Below are positions 1 to 14,100 of a stretch of DNA of 64,000 nucleotides, in pieces. The DNA is from Symbiodinium natans (taxonomy: Eukaryota; Sar; Dinophyceae; Suessiales; Symbiodiniaceae). Where the stretch lies: contig CAJNDS010002327.1 of NCBI GenBank assembly GCA_905221605.1, forward strand, positions 65,001-129,000, written 5' to 3'. The notes beneath the pieces are model-generated. The model was not told the origin of the DNA. It made no database searches and saw nothing but the letters and a program-made list of their open reading frames with translations. Position numbers and translations under genes: made by a program. How positions within the stretch are numbered: the first letter of the stretch is position 1; each line of letters starts with the position of its first letter.

Positions 1-160
1 TCCTTTGGGTGTCCATGGGTGTTGGAGGAACATTCTAACCCCCCCCCCTCTGCAGCAACGGAAGTCCGAAATCAGGCCCGAAATACCAAAATACAGGATG
101 AAGGCCAATGATACATCATGTTACGTCTAAACTAGCCTAAACGAAGCGTGCTGACTGCAT

Positions 161-185
161 GCACACACACACACACACACACACA
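161..185. repeat. (CA)n microsatellite
   Basis: Twelve CA units, followed to about 310 by degenerate CCCGC and CACGCA sequence. Confidence 0.95.
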
Positions 186-310
186 CCCTCGCACGCACAG
201 CATGCCCGCCCGCCCGCCTGCCCGCCCGCACCCACGCACCCCCCCCACGCACCCACACACGAAACCGTACTCATGTACCCACACACGCGCATGCGCACAC
301 GCGCACGCAC

Positions 311-2950
311 ACAGGAGGCCTTGCCGAGGTGAAACAAATGCCCAATAGCATGTCGGCCTCTAGGCAGCTTAGAAGCGAGCTTTTTGGCAGCAGTTCCCGC
401 TGTAAAGGAGGCATGACTAGGTCCATTGCCTCGTCTGAGTTGGTTCGCGATGTGTGGAATGGGGCTGTGCAGCGAATTCTGCCTCGACTCGACGAAGGAC
501 TGGCTTGGCGTCAGCGGGGAGGAAGCTTTAAATGATTGTAAGGTCCGGTTTGCAGCTTACTGCTTGCTACCAATGTCACTCAATGTTACTAGTCTTTTTG
601 CAGTTATGCCATCACCACAGTCTTCTGCAGCATGGTTACTACAACGTCTGCAACACTCCATGACTGATATGACCTCGGTTCTGCTATGTTCTACTCGTCC
701 GCAAGCCGCCGTCCGATTCCAACCCCTTCTGCTTTCTACATCTTTCTACATTTTTTACATTCTTCTACCTTTGTCTACTTTTCTACATTTTCCCGCAGGT
801 TCGTGAACGCAGAATTCGCGGCACCCAGGTGGTACGAGTCCACGAACACTTTGCGTGGCGACGCTTCGCGTCCAGCAACCTCGTCACACCCAATAAAATC
901 CCTACTCTGACTGTGAGAGATTGGTCTTCTCTTGACATGCAAAGGGCAGAAGTCAAAATTAGGCTTGATAACTTTGGTAAACCACGGTACCAGCAACAAC
1001 GATAGACCGAGAGATCTCACAATCTTCCGCATCTAATTCCTTGCCTGAAAAGCAATCCTGCGCAGTGGTTGTGCGCACGGCGGACATGAAACGATTCCGT
1101 ACAGTCTACCTAGAGCTAGCAACGCGTGGAGGACTCACTTCCGTGAGAGGCTTAAAAATGAACGCCTGGACGCATACGTACCTGGACGAGCACAGATTAT
1201 TTGTTTTTTTGAATGACCAAAGGCTATGGCCTAATAAGGAGCTTTTCAGCTTGCTTCATACTTGACAACATCGATTACATGTGAAGGTGCATCGGCAAGA
1301 CGGCGAATCAGTTTTGCCTGTTGGTCCACAGTGTTGCCATTGAACCTCCATCTAGTTGTGCTGGGCAGTGCTGGAGCAGATGTCTCCACAATGCTGCTAC
1401 GACCGTACGCAATGCTCTTCCGTTTACTCCGTTTTCAACGAATGAGGCCTGCATGCTATGCATCGAGATCGCTTCCACCCGCTGTGGACCTTGGGTGGGC
1501 TGCCAGAAGCTTTCGCTTGTGCCGTTTGGAGAAAGTCTTGACAGGAGGGCATTCGGAGAGCCAATCTACCGCATAATTAGGCAGTGCCTGCTGCAGATTC
1601 CGGAACACATCGCAGCTGCTGCGAATTGCCCATGCTAGGCCGATCGCACAGGCAGGTAGCCATCGTTCTGCGCCTTCTAAACAGACTTTATGCTGCGTCG
1701 CATGGAAGATGCTGCGAGATCAGGCAACACATGCACAGAGCCGTATACGTCAACTCAGATGCATCCTCAGTGGCAACTTTGCGCAACCGTTGCTTGCTTT
1801 GATCGAAGGTAGTGTGTGCTTTCCGAATGTGCCTCTCTCCGCGCCCACCATCGACTGACGAAGCCTTGCCAACATTAGAAGCACTGCCTAGACGTCTGGC
1901 GTCTCTGCAAATTCCCTGCAACGTACGTAAGCATGCTCAGCCCAGCAGCACTCTCTGCTGCTGTACGATTCTCTCTCACAAGAGCAACGCAGCTCAATGC
2001 ACCTTGTGGCGACGCCAGCTGAACCTGCGAAGTCCTGAGTCGATTCGTGCGAATCGACAAAGCATCAGCTGTTGCTCACACGGGAGCTGCCCCAGAGTGA
2101 ATGGACACTTCCTTTGCCGAGATCAGCTAGAGATTTTAACAGGCTCCTTGTGGGTGATCTAGTGTCCCCAGCAGATTGGAGTCACTGACGGTTGTGCCAC
2201 GTGGTTTCAAGTTTGTTTCTATGATTGGTTGCCTGCGACGCTGCGTGTGGCTTTCCTACTGAGCTCAACTTCTTCCTGAAAGGCTGGTTCTGCCAAGTGT
2301 TTCAAGTGAGGGCAAGGCTACTCCGCCAAAACATGCGACATTTTTTGTGAGAGAACTGGCAAGCCCACTTTTTTCCTTTGCCAAGCTTCTTGACGTGAAC
2401 CTTTCGAGCAAGTGCCATGCAAGTTTTCCACGATTTGAGGACTTCCAATGGCTTCTCGAGAAAACTGGTGAACTATTGGACACAAAGCTGGCAGGCCAAC
2501 TTTGCCTAAAGTTGGAGTTCAATCAAAGAACCTGCCCTGACAACCATTTCATCATCTTCAGGATTTCCAAAACATGTTCCGGAGATGAACCTATTTCTGA
2601 CCAATGAGATGTCACATGTTCTGGAAGAGTACAGGTCTACAAGTCAGGAAAATCAATGCAGCGAATAACCAGGAAGGGTTGTATAGATAACACGTGTAGA
2701 AGGTTTTAGGCGACAACAAACCTGGCTGAAAGTGGGCTTTTGCATGTGCAAGAGGCAAAAAGGCTCGTAAACCTGTCGCTGTTGCATTGCTTGCTGGAAC
2801 CCGGTACTGGCAGCACACACTCTAAAAGACAAGACAAATCAAGAACACATCGGAGGTGTTGACGTTGGTCAGAATATTGATCGTTTCATTGAGTGTTCAC
2901 ACTTGGAAGCAAAATCTAGTAGGCTGTTTATTTCGAGGGAAGTTCTCGCA
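311..2950. other. No gene supported
   Basis: Open frames of 60-126 codons on both strands overlap freely and show no family motif or paired splice signals. No repeat of note. Confidence 0.5.
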
Positions 2951-2958
2951 CACACAAT

Positions 2959-3016
2959 ATGTATGTATGTATGTAGGTATGTATGTATGTATATATATAT
3001 ATAAATATACATATAA

Positions 3017-3047
<31 letters not shown>

Positions 3048-3057
3048 TACATATGTA
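2959..3057. repeat. (ATGT)n / (TA)n / TAAATA microsatellite cluster
   Basis: GTAT units, then alternating TA, then AAATAT units. A second TATATG-rich patch lies at 3345-3440. Confidence 0.95.
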
Positions 3058-3074
3058 TATGCCAAGGGGATCCA

Positions 3075-3125
3075 AGGGAGTGTTGTGGTGGGGGTAGGGA
3101 GAGCCCTTGGTTACATTCTCGCTCC
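3075..3125. repeat. Dispersed repeat, copy 1
   Basis: GTTGTGGTG, G-rich spacer, CCTTGGTTACATTCT. The same order is found at 16262-16312. Confidence 0.65.
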
Positions 3126-3584
3126 TGGCCCGTGCCTCATGGACCCCCCCAACAAGTGACATTCAAGATGGCGGGTACAGCAGGACGTGCTACATCTCGC
3201 GGCATGTGACCACCCCAGCAGACTACATTTGAGCCCCCGCCACAAATTATATGCAAGCCTGCTTACTTTTTACGTCGGTGCGCACAGACGGTCCTGCATT
3301 GCACAAGGCTCGCCCCAAGAGCTTTGTCCAATATGTCGCTAGATAAGATGTACATGTATATGTTTTTGTATAGGTATATGTATATGTATACTTATACGTA
3401 TATTTATTCATACGAATATCTGCATATATTACATATGTGCGACAGACAAAGTACCATGTTATCGCTTTACGTGGGGCCCATATCGCTTACATACTGTGGG
3501 ACTGCGGGACCCATGTGTCTGTGTATAAATGTATCATGTGCTAATCTATTTATCCTCCTCACACACACACATACACATCCCCGC

Positions 3585-3587
<3 letters not shown>

Positions 3588-3617
<30 letters not shown>
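3588..3617. repeat. Poly-C run of about 30
   Basis: Uninterrupted C tract after CACACA and CCGCACC sequence. Confidence 0.95.
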
Positions 3618-3619
<2 letters not shown>

Positions 3620-3714
3620 ACCCGGAAACCCTAAATCCTCAACATATATGTATGTATGTCAACATGCTCTGATGGCTGGCTGATCACCTGAGCATTTGCA
3701 GCATCCAGATCTGG

Positions 3715-3783
3715 GGGTTCCGCGGAATGTGCTCACGCTCTGCGAACCAGGCACGCACCGAGTGCGGCAATTGGAGCAGCACC
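3715..3783 (-). CDS. Possible cysteine-rich exon downstream of the TSP1 gene
   Basis: After the acceptor TTTGCGGCAG the phase-2 frame reads CCSNCRTRCVPGSQSV and on, with four Cys in nine residues. It lies beyond the last sure TSP1 exon and could be its continuation. The donor was not placed, so this is a weak call. Confidence 0.35.
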
Positions 3784-4203
3784 TGCCGCAAACCAGGGCA
3801 TCTAAAAGGACAACTTGCCTTTTTGGCAGACGGATTGAGATTCAGGAATATGGCAAGACAGATCCGAGTTCGACTGAAGTCATGTTACGAGGCGCACCAT
3901 CGTTGCCAGGATGCCACCAGCAAAAGCCGTTATCATCTGCATCTGCGCGCCTGCGGGTATCAAGCTGCAAATTCCCCGACAAGCCCTCCTCAACTCATCG
4001 CGGTTTGCTCAATGAAGATGCTCGCACGGCCTTGAGACAGCAAAGGCGGGCTGGCCAAGCCCTCATTGACCTGCTTTGGTCTGGCTTCGATCTCGAAACT
4101 CCGAATGTCACCATTTTCAATCTTCTGGAACTAATCAAAGGCACGGGCGCATCATGCAGCTCCAGCCGTCCAGGTTGCGCAACACGTGTGACAGGTGCAT
4201 AGC

Positions 4204-4264
4204 GGCATCTGCCTGCCTCGTAGAGAAGCCCCAAAGCACGGACCTCCGCCTCTGTCTTCAGGGC
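4204..4264 (-). CDS. TSP1 exon, end of a repeat (GGGPC part)
   Basis: Acceptor TTGCTTCAG|GC opens a phase-1 frame PEDRGGGPCFGASLRGRQ followed by PLCTCHTC. The GGxPCxG step is the usual third strand of a TSP1 repeat. The phase fits the donor of the 4358-4408 exon. Its own donor is uncertain, so the left end is approximate. Confidence 0.6.
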
Positions 4265-4417
4265 CTGAAGCAACCCATAGCAATAGGATGCAGGATCGAA
4301 ATATGCACACAGCCAGAAACATCATCCGACAGCGTTGCGTCTTGCATCCTGGAATGCCATTCCACTGTGCTGACCAAGGCACAAGTGCCCGTTGGCGATG
4401 TCGAACGCCTGAGAAAA

Positions 4418-4514
<97 letters not shown>

Positions 4515-5035
4515 GACACGCACACACACCACGTACACACACAAACACACACACACACACACCACGTACACACACGGACACACACACACACACCACACAC
4601 AGACACACACACACACACAGACACACCCACACACACACCACACACACACCCACAGACACACGAAGGGGGGGGGGGGGGGGGGGGAAAAGAGGGGGGGGGG
4701 GGGGGGGGGGTACACACCACACACACAGACAGACAAACACACACACAAAGACACAAACACACACACCAGAACACCCACACACACACACAGACACACACAC
4801 ACACACACAACACACCACACACACACACCACACAGACACACACACACACCACACACACACCCCATACACACACACACACACACAGGCAAAAAAGACACAC
4901 ACACACCCCGACACCCCACACACACAACACACAGACACACACACACACACACCACACACACACAGAAACCCACACACACACACACAGACACACACACACC
5001 ACACAGAGAACCCACCACCCACACGTACCACAGAC

Positions 5036-5132
<97 letters not shown>

Positions 5133-8100
5133 AGACACAGATGCATCTTCAAGATCGCGAATGATCCAAACATATCCAAACAGTATAATTAATGGCGCAT
5201 GTTTCCGATCTTCAGTGGCCACTTTGCCCCACTAGGCCCATGGGGCAAAATCTGTGGTCCCAAGCCACCGGTGCCGCAGGACATGGAACAGTCGGACCAG
5301 GACCTGCCACAAGGGCCCCCGTTGAGCCACAGAAACAACTGCAGCTCATTCTTTGAACTCAGCTGCTGGGATTTCGTAGGTTGGCGATCACATGAGAGTA
5401 TACTGCAGGGCAGGCGCGAGAGTCTGCCTTTAATGTATGTACGTTGTGCATCGCAAGAACCATGGCGACAAGTTCGCCCCAGGTATATGGTGGCTGATTC
5501 GGTGCGCTCGGTTCCTGATCCAGCGTACAAGCTCCACTTCGACTCTTGGAGAAACTGCCCAAAAAGCATCCGCATTGAAAGGTACGAGTACATGCGGTAC
5601 TGATACGAACATTCACACGTGACCAGGCAGAGCATGTTCGGCTTGGGGCAATGCAACACAGGCCAGAGATTCTCCCACTGAGACCAGACGCAGTACATCC
5701 TTGGACAATCGAGGTGTTTACGGCTGCAACTCATCAAGAGCTTGAAATCTCTACCGGCAAACTGTCGACGGTGGATGCGCAGCTGTTGGGGCAAAAGGTG
5801 AAGGAGCGAGTGGCTGCCCTCTTGTTGTACAAAGCTGCATCTCGCTTGTCTGAAGAAGCCGAGTCCACTTTTGTAGCCCGGACATGTCAACAGCCAAACC
5901 GCAAAACAGAGCAAACCTCCGCTCATGCTGCACACATGCACAAAACACCAGGCCACCCAGCGATTCGTGGCATTTGCGAGGGCAGCGGCCTGTCTCCTCA
6001 GCAGCCTGTAGCCTCGGAATGCAAGCGCAGGCCTGAGACCTGTCAGGATTCGACAGGCGTTATAACATTTGTGGGGGGCAAGGTAGACTGTTACGTAAGA
6101 GTTAATGAGTTAATGTATTGGGATTTGTTTTTGCACGCCCTTAAGTTCCAGGCTCGCAGGGTCGACCGCCGTTTAGTGCCTCGTGGATCACGTGGCGGAA
6201 TCGTTCCCTGCAGCGGCACCATGTCACTATGTCACCATGCAATGCCACAAGGATCTTCACTCTCAACACGTTCATCGGCTTCGGCTGTTTTTCCAAGATG
6301 CATCGTTTCAGATGCTCACCCCTTAGCTACCCTCCCAGCTCCTTTGTCCGCCACACTTGTTGCACGCGCCCCATTGACTCCACTCGCCCCAGCCTGGGCA
6401 AAGCCGATTGTAAGAAGGGGGATGAGAAGAGCCACACTTTCAAATGTTCGAAGGAGATGGGGTGTGGGAACAATGAAGCTGAGAAGGCCTACACTCTGGA
6501 CTGAGGTGGTGTGAAGCTCCAAACCCTTGAAATGAGATGTTGGCTACTCAAGCTTTGCTGAATGTCGGACAACAGCGCAGTGAAGCCCTAAACCCTAAGT
6601 AGTACATTTGGAATGCCCTCATGGCACCTTGCCTTGGATTGAGCTTTTGATCCGAATTGTGGATCTGATACGAGCGCGATCGACAGCAGCCTCTTTGATC
6701 CAGCCCTTTTCTTGAGGCCGGGTTTGCAACCGCTGCTGTTCAGGGTTTTAGTGCCCGCGCATGCAAGAAGCCACACCTAGCCCGTGCATGTCTCAACAGT
6801 TCGTGCCAAACGTAGTGGCCACAACAGTCCTTGCCAGAGCCTTTTCGTGGTGGGATGACTGCTGGTTGAACGTTATTCACCTTTTTCTGCCGGGTGAAAG
6901 TACTTCTATTCTATGGGCCTATGTGTCATTTTCTCTGCGAACCGTATCCAACACAACCTGTGCAACAAGGCGATTGAATTGAAACATACTGGATGATACT
7001 GTGGATCAGGAGTCTTAGGTGCTGGCGACAGTCTCGCTTCGGGCCTTCCTGATGGCATGCCTTCGATACAGGCGCCCACGAGAGTGAGTTGGCGAGACTG
7101 GCGAGGCACTCATCTATGCCATTCTATACCGATAGCACCAAGCAGCGCTCAACAATCCTAGGTCCTAACGACATTGCAACTACATTGTAACAGCTTGTAG
7201 CAGCTACGTACTTCGGCTCCACGATGTGTTCCCAGAAGCCAGCCTGGTTGTGACATCCACGTGTCTCGGTGAGGGAACCCCTGCCTTAGGCACATAGTCA
7301 GCTAGGCCCAGCTAGGCGCATCCAAAGCCATGCAGACTACGCTCGTTGCTGGTGTCAACTCTTCGCGACTTGCGCCCCTAACAGGTATGAGATGGTATGA
7401 CTGTGCAAGTCAAGGTCTCCTGGAAAGTTCCTGCTACTCCTGCGCTACAGTATATGTCCCGACTGGGCTCTGGCATGGTGTACCGCCGCCTCTGGCCTGG
7501 CTGCCGAAATTTGCAACACATGGGAATGACTGTTCATCTGCCATTTCAAGGCAAGAGCCACCTCAAACCAAGTGTACCCCTCACATAGCTTGCCTCCTGA
7601 TCGACGCTTCGCTCGCGCATAGACTGGCCACCGCCACCTGGCCGAAAACACGAATCCGCAGCAGACTTAACTGATGCGGCCTTGGTCGCAACACAACCCA
7701 CCAAATTTTGTAGAATGTGGCCCTGCGCCATCATGTCTTCTCAATTAGCTGTCTCACTTTCGTCTGTGATTCGACATGGCAGTTGCGCAGGTGACGTCGC
7801 ACTGCCCCCAGGAAGACCACCTCAGAAGTGCAAGAGTCAGACCCCGCGGGTTTACAGATATACCAGGCTCTTGGGCAAACATGGGAAAACGACTCGTTTG
7901 CCAGCATGTCCCATCGCAGCTTTGATCAGGCCTTCGCCGTAATCGCCCGCAATACACAATTGATGGGGATACGAGGCCCAACGAGGCCACGAATCTGTGT
8001 TTCAAACAAAGCGCCAGCACTGACCTAATTTCCAGAATCTGATGATCCCGTATGGATGTGCTGATGTATCTGCTGCTCCTGTCGGCTCTCTCAGACCCAC

Positions 8101-11100
8101 GCGTGCTGATTTGGCAGTCTTGTGCATGCACCTGCTCGAGCGCGCAGCTCCAAGCACACACTTGCATACTGTAGTAGTGGCTTGGCACATGCGATAGGCT
8201 CATCTTGTGGTAGCCTAAGAACCCAAGTGTCATGATCTCAGCCGGCACCACTCCAGCTCCTGTCTGGAACCTGCCCCGTGCCCACGCATGCCTAAACTCG
8301 TCCAAGCTCCTTGGGGCCGTGGCCGGCTGGCATGCGCTGGGTGTGGGGGCCCCTGGACTCGGGGAGCATGGCGAGGTCTCCTGCGCAGGGGCCGCTCTGA
8401 GCTCCACGGTTTTCATGTCAATGCCGGCAACATACTTTCGCTTGCTCTCTCCTTTGTGGCACCGATGCACCACGCGCCGCTGCCACGTCCATGAACCTCG
8501 CCAGACAAGGCGAATCGGATCATGTGCTGCCTCGAGAAGACTGAGAGATGCTGGCGGATTCCAAGTTCGAGGACAGACGCACTTTCAGAACGTCTTGTAT
8601 CCACATCCGACGAAGTTCAAGAGGAACACATCAGGAATGCAGCCGGATTCAGTTCAATCCGGCGAACATAGCCAAAGGGGGCCATGCCGCTGTTCACACA
8701 CGGCTCATGAATCAGCAAAATATCAAGACTCCAGTGCTTATTTGCATGTTGTGGGGATTCCGAGGGTCCATGATTAGGAGAAGCCATGATCAGCACGACT
8801 TTAAACAGGATCTAACGTTTGCGACGGCAGCAAGCATCCATCCGTGTGCACAGCAGTCCCAAGCTCTGAACTGCGATGCGGCGAGACCGACGCTTGATGC
8901 CATCACACGTCCTCTCAATCAGGTTCCATCGGGTTCCCCCAAAAAAACCAAGACATCCCGGCAAAAGGATCACTTCAGAAAGAGATGCTCGTTAACTGTT
9001 TCATATCTGGCTATGTGTTGCCTGAAGGCGAACTTCAATTCCCGCCCACGTGCCTGGTACATGCACTCCACTGCGTCCAGGAATCAAACTGGCAATCAAT
9101 GTCTCCAGCACACGGCACGCCCTGGTTGCACGGAGCCTGGCATGTGCAAAAGATGCTCGCGCCACTCGACTCGACTCTAAGTACCACAAGACAACGCACC
9201 ACCAGAAGCTGTACATCGCGGCTTACATAGGCTCTCATCGCCTCAGACACTTTTCTGGTTGTAAAGTTGGCAAACAAGCATTGCAGACCACATCCCGAGA
9301 GAATCCTTCAGCAGGTCGGCCACATTCGTTGGCCTTCAAACTCGGTCATGTTTACGCTCTGGATCTGCACGTTTTGGCAGCTTGACAGAATCTGCAAGGT
9401 CAAGCACACATGGTTAGGATTTTTGGAACATGGAGTCAGGTGCTGGTTTTTGCTCAGCATTCTCATGCAGCCAACATGTCGAGCATGTCTTCTTCTGTGC
9501 AGCTGAATCCTCGTGCTCCATCCGGCGATGGCGATATCGCAAACCTCCCGTGCCTTAGTGGTAGATTACGGTATACTACACACGGTATTAAAACGGCGGA
9601 GTTGCACGGTTGCACCAACAAGGACGACAAAACAGACTGCGTCTGCAGATCCTGCAAGATCTTTGTCCAAGAGCGGAGTAGGAAAGAAGGGGAAACAGTA
9701 CATGCAATGCAAGGGGCAAGTTGTGGCCACAAACCCTAAGGTCCCTAAGGCGTAGGCAGGAAGCGGAGCACGGGGACCACTCCTAGCAGGGCATCTGGAC
9801 TCTCGTTTGCATACAGCATCAATCGCATTGAGGGCTCGAATGACGGGGCTTGGAATGTTTTACCCGCGTGGATCGCGCTCCTGCCATTCACCCCAGGCTC
9901 CATCGTGGCAGGCGTTCTCAGCACAGCTGTGCGTGTTGCAGGGTGCGATCTGCCAGGGCTGAGATTGCCGTGGCTCACAGACAAGAAAGCGGATCGTGCC
10001 CATCTACATGACCTCGTGTGCGCTATCGAGTCGCCTGCCGATAACATGAATTTCCTGCTGGTCTGGTCTCACTGCCGAATTTCCGTGCCTCCTCCTTTGG
10101 CTTTGATTGACATCTGCCGCCTCCGCCCTGGCAGCGCTTGGAACTTCCATCCAAGCTTTTCCAAGGGCAGGCGAGAACAATTGACAGTCTTCCTATCTAC
10201 AATCCACCAGTACCCTGCCTATAGTCCTGTTAGGGCTGCACACGCTCACGTGCACGCGCCCGCGCCCACACACACACACATCTCTTTCAGTAGATGCGCT
10301 GCGTGCCCCGAACTGTTCTTGAAAGCCTGAAGCCTGAAGCCCTGGCCCTGAATCCAAGACCCCGAAGCATGGGGGCTTGAAGCTGGAAGAGTACAAACGG
10401 CTGAAGCGGCGACATCTAGTATATTGCATTGTACAGTGTAGCACAAACGTCTGCCCGCTCTCCTCCCATTTCAGCTTATGGACAGCATGTCCTCAAACAA
10501 AGCCCGGAAATAGCTACTAGTGCTACCAAGTTGGTGTCTTTGAGTCCTTACAGATGCTGCAAGCACATCGTCCTGAGCGGAACATCCGAGGTTCAAGATT
10601 TCTTAAGATTTGCTGTAGTGCCCACCAAGCTCAGGACAACATTGGCCAATATGCTTGGCACTTGGCTTGACTTACGGAAAGGTTGGGCAACACCGGATGT
10701 ATCCACACCAAAACGCAGGAGAGACGGTGCCTGAGGCGTCTGTGCAATATGCCGGTTGCGAGTGCGCTGGCCGCCCCCTGAAGCAATGCTTTGGGCCACT
10801 TCTTGGGAAGCCTACAACACGACTGCTTTCGCCACTCGACCTCCACATGAGAACTCAGCAGCACAAAGCAAAGCAGCATGGAACGACAGCAGGGTCTTCC
10901 GCCAACTTCGGGAGCATGGCTTGACAATGTATGCATTGCTTCCAAAATTAACGTATGTTTGTATTGTAGTCATACTGAGAGGTGGGGTGGTTGCTCATTT
11001 CCTGTACCGCGGAAAGATGCTACTGCTGAGTCACTATTGAGGTACTCCAGTTACGCTAGGTACTATGTTTGGTAGCGTTTGACAGGGCCCGGGCCGCAGG

Positions 11101-14100
11101 AGCAGGTACAACCACTCCAACTGGACCAGTCGCCTTTTCAGGACAGCTCGCATAAACCGGCCTGGAGCACGCAGCTAGCTGCAGATGCTGCAGTGTTCTC
11201 TGAGCCCCACACCCCACAGGCAATTGATTATACCACATCCAGGCATTGACCTGACATGGACAAGGCCGGGCTGCAAGTGAAACGTGTGAATGGTGTGACC
11301 GGCATGTGCCGAGTTCGTGAGTTGCCCACTAGGAACCTTGCCCTGCGAAGGTCTGTTAAGTAGCGAGCCCGCCGCCAGAGTCTTGACAGGGTCGTGTCTC
11401 CGAGAGGATGAAGTTCTCAGTCAATGCTGGTGGACGGTTCTGGTTGATTGCATGCTCCACGGATGCCGGAAGTTCCAGGGTGTACTGCGACATGCCAGGT
11501 CAAGTGTGCTTGGACAAAATGCCTCCAACGCTATGGAGGTCCTCAGCACCGAACACACTTCCGCCCTTGTCCTTGTGCAGACCTTGGATAAACAATGGCC
11601 AAACATCGAAAAGTATCAAAATCGATCAAGGATCTTTATGATCCAAGCCACCTCATGGGGCCTGTTAAAGGAAAGCCCGCACCAATTTTTTGTTTACCAT
11701 ACTCTTCGGGGTTGACGATACCTGGGGTTCTGACCTGGCAATCTGTCGATCTCGCTGCTGCTGGCCTTGACAACGAATTGTGACAGCTTCAGTTCGGGTG
11801 ATTCAGTGATTCGTAAGCCTGCAGATGATTCCAAGAGTCTACTGTCAACAGCCACGTCCGAAGGCTGGCTGTTAGTTGCTTTTTGTGGCACCGCGTGCTC
11901 AGCTGTGGCAGCTTGAAGTGGACACTGAGGCGCGGTGCCGGCACCGCATTGTACCGAGCAAGCGCCCCACTCTGTCCAAGCAGTTGCCTAGATGTTGCAC
12001 GAAATTGCACAGAGGGAAAGAGAAAAGACAGACACAGAGAGATAGAGAGATGGAGATCGATGATAGCGTCCCCGCCTCACAATCCACAGTGCCACAGGAG
12101 TAGCTTCCACACCTTGGAGTTTCATAGTATAAGGGCCCTGGCAAACCGCCAGAGTATCGACGGCACTTATCGCTCAGTAAGTTGCAATGCTCACAGAATC
12201 ACGAACCGGACAATCCTGAAAGATCACACATGACAGTCGAGGTCGCAGCGCACGCAGCTCTCGCAGAGAGGTCGGGCAAGGCGAGCCACCATTCACGGGG
12301 TAGACCTGAACCTGCCACATTTAAGTGTGCAGCAAAAGCACAGCAGATGGCTCCAACAGTCTCCAGCGTGTAAGCCGTGTAAGCTGCTCTAATTGTCGTT
12401 CCTGACGGTGCCGCTGCTGCTCACCACCGCCGCAGGTCTTGTCGCAGGAATCCCAGGCACTCCTCGAATGGCACGTTGAAAGTTGTGTGGGCACCCGGAC
12501 AGAAACTTGAACATGTACAGCCCGAGCCATCGTTCAGAAGCGAATTCCAGTCTCACATGTGCAGACTCAGCCCGAGGGCGCACCATGGAGAGACCTGGCA
12601 GTCCGTGCCCTGCTGGCTGCATGGCCTCACCGCATCTCACCGCATCTCACCACATCTCATATTCTCTCTCCCCTTCTCGGTGCTGATCGCGGCTTTGTCA
12701 AGTGAGTCTCCGGCCGAGTTTCACCCATCAGGACGGCACTCCCAGCAGCGCCACATGGTCTCAGCTTCTCTTGCACTGTAAAAGTGTACATGTACAAGAT
12801 TGCAAGACATATCGTACAAGGAGAGAAAAGTCCTGCAAGAAGCAGAACATGTGGCAACAACTCTACTAGCTCTCATAACTTGACATTTCTCTCGCCATCT
12901 CTTGCACATAAAGCAACTGAGATTCTGTTGGCTTTCGCGGTAGATGCACGTGTCTTTCGCGGATCTTGTTTAACCCGTGGAATGTTGACAACAAAAGCCC
13001 ATGCAACGCCACATCCACAAAACGACCGCCTGCAAACTCAAAGCTGGAATCCATCGAGCGAGCAGTTTAATTCTGGAGCTTAGGAATCCTGCATCTCTTT
13101 CACGCTTGTTTCGTGACACGCTCGCTGGGAAAAGTATAATCCCGGGTCATCATAGACATGTCCGTTGCATACTTCCAACAGGGAACTTTAATGAACCTTG
13201 CACACTACATCATGTTGTCGCCATTTAATTTTTCTTTGCAGCTTAAGAGTCTCACCCGAAATGTCAGACTTTCGTGCGTCTTTCAAGTCGCTTGCAAGAG
13301 CCTCGCAAGACGTACGTATATAAGGGCTTCTGAGCTTGCAGCTGGCCCCCAGCCGTGGCCTGCCGCTGTACGCGGCGGGTTCGCGTCCTTAGCTGTCCGA
13401 GCCAAGGAATCTGATAAATCTAAAGAAGACAGCGGTGACCTCAGCGGTGACTGCGGGACTGTGAGTATCGAATTGACTTGCTGGCCTCTGCCCGCTCCAG
13501 CAGTCGCCCCAACTGGCCCATGGACCCAAGATGCAGTCACTCTCCTGCAGCGCAGCTCGCAAATTTTGCAGACCCAGTACCACCTCGCTCATGAAGTGCC
13601 AACCCAACCGCATGACCCCTGCATTTCAAGACATCTCAAGACAGCGTGCTTGCCCTATGTTGCCCTGGAAATGTTGGGAACCTGGAGAGCTCCTGACAGG
13701 CGAAGTCTGCGCAGGTCTGTCCCTCAGACAGGTCACCATAGCCTCAGAACAGGTGCTTTCGAGTTTGCTCAGCGATGTGCTGCAGGCAGCGTCGTGCTAC
13801 GATGCGCTACACACTTCGAGGCATGCACATGGTCTTCCGCCACCACGAGCCGGCTGCGCAACAGCCCGCGTTCGGAGCTGCCAGCCACCTTTCTACAGGA
13901 CCGGCAGCTGCAATCATTCGCGGTTGAAGGTCTGCAATAGGCCACTTCTGCTTTGCTTGCTACGTATCCCTGCTACTGCTCCATGACATGGAACTTGTTT
14001 GTTTCATCTGACTCGGTGTCTTTCCTGGTATGTCAAGACTGAGCAAGCGCTCAGCTCCATAGCGCATCTCAGAAGTTTCCGCTAAACTCCTCCAAACCCT

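Noticed and set aside
4076-5235. Open frames of 285-362 codons in all frames over the CA repeat
   Set aside because: Dinucleotide repeats without stop codons keep every frame open. The amino-acid content is only Thr/His or Val/Cys, and it lies in an intron.
5651-6514. 287-codon plus-strand frame
   Set aside because: The first third looks protein-like, but the rest is Ser/Pro/Arg noise, it has no family match, and it overlaps a minus-strand TSP1 exon with good splice fit at 5673-5699.
7754-8473. 240-codon minus-strand frame read as one protein
   Set aside because: Only the last 30 or so codons (WSSWGQCDVTC) match TSP1; the rest is most likely intron read-through.
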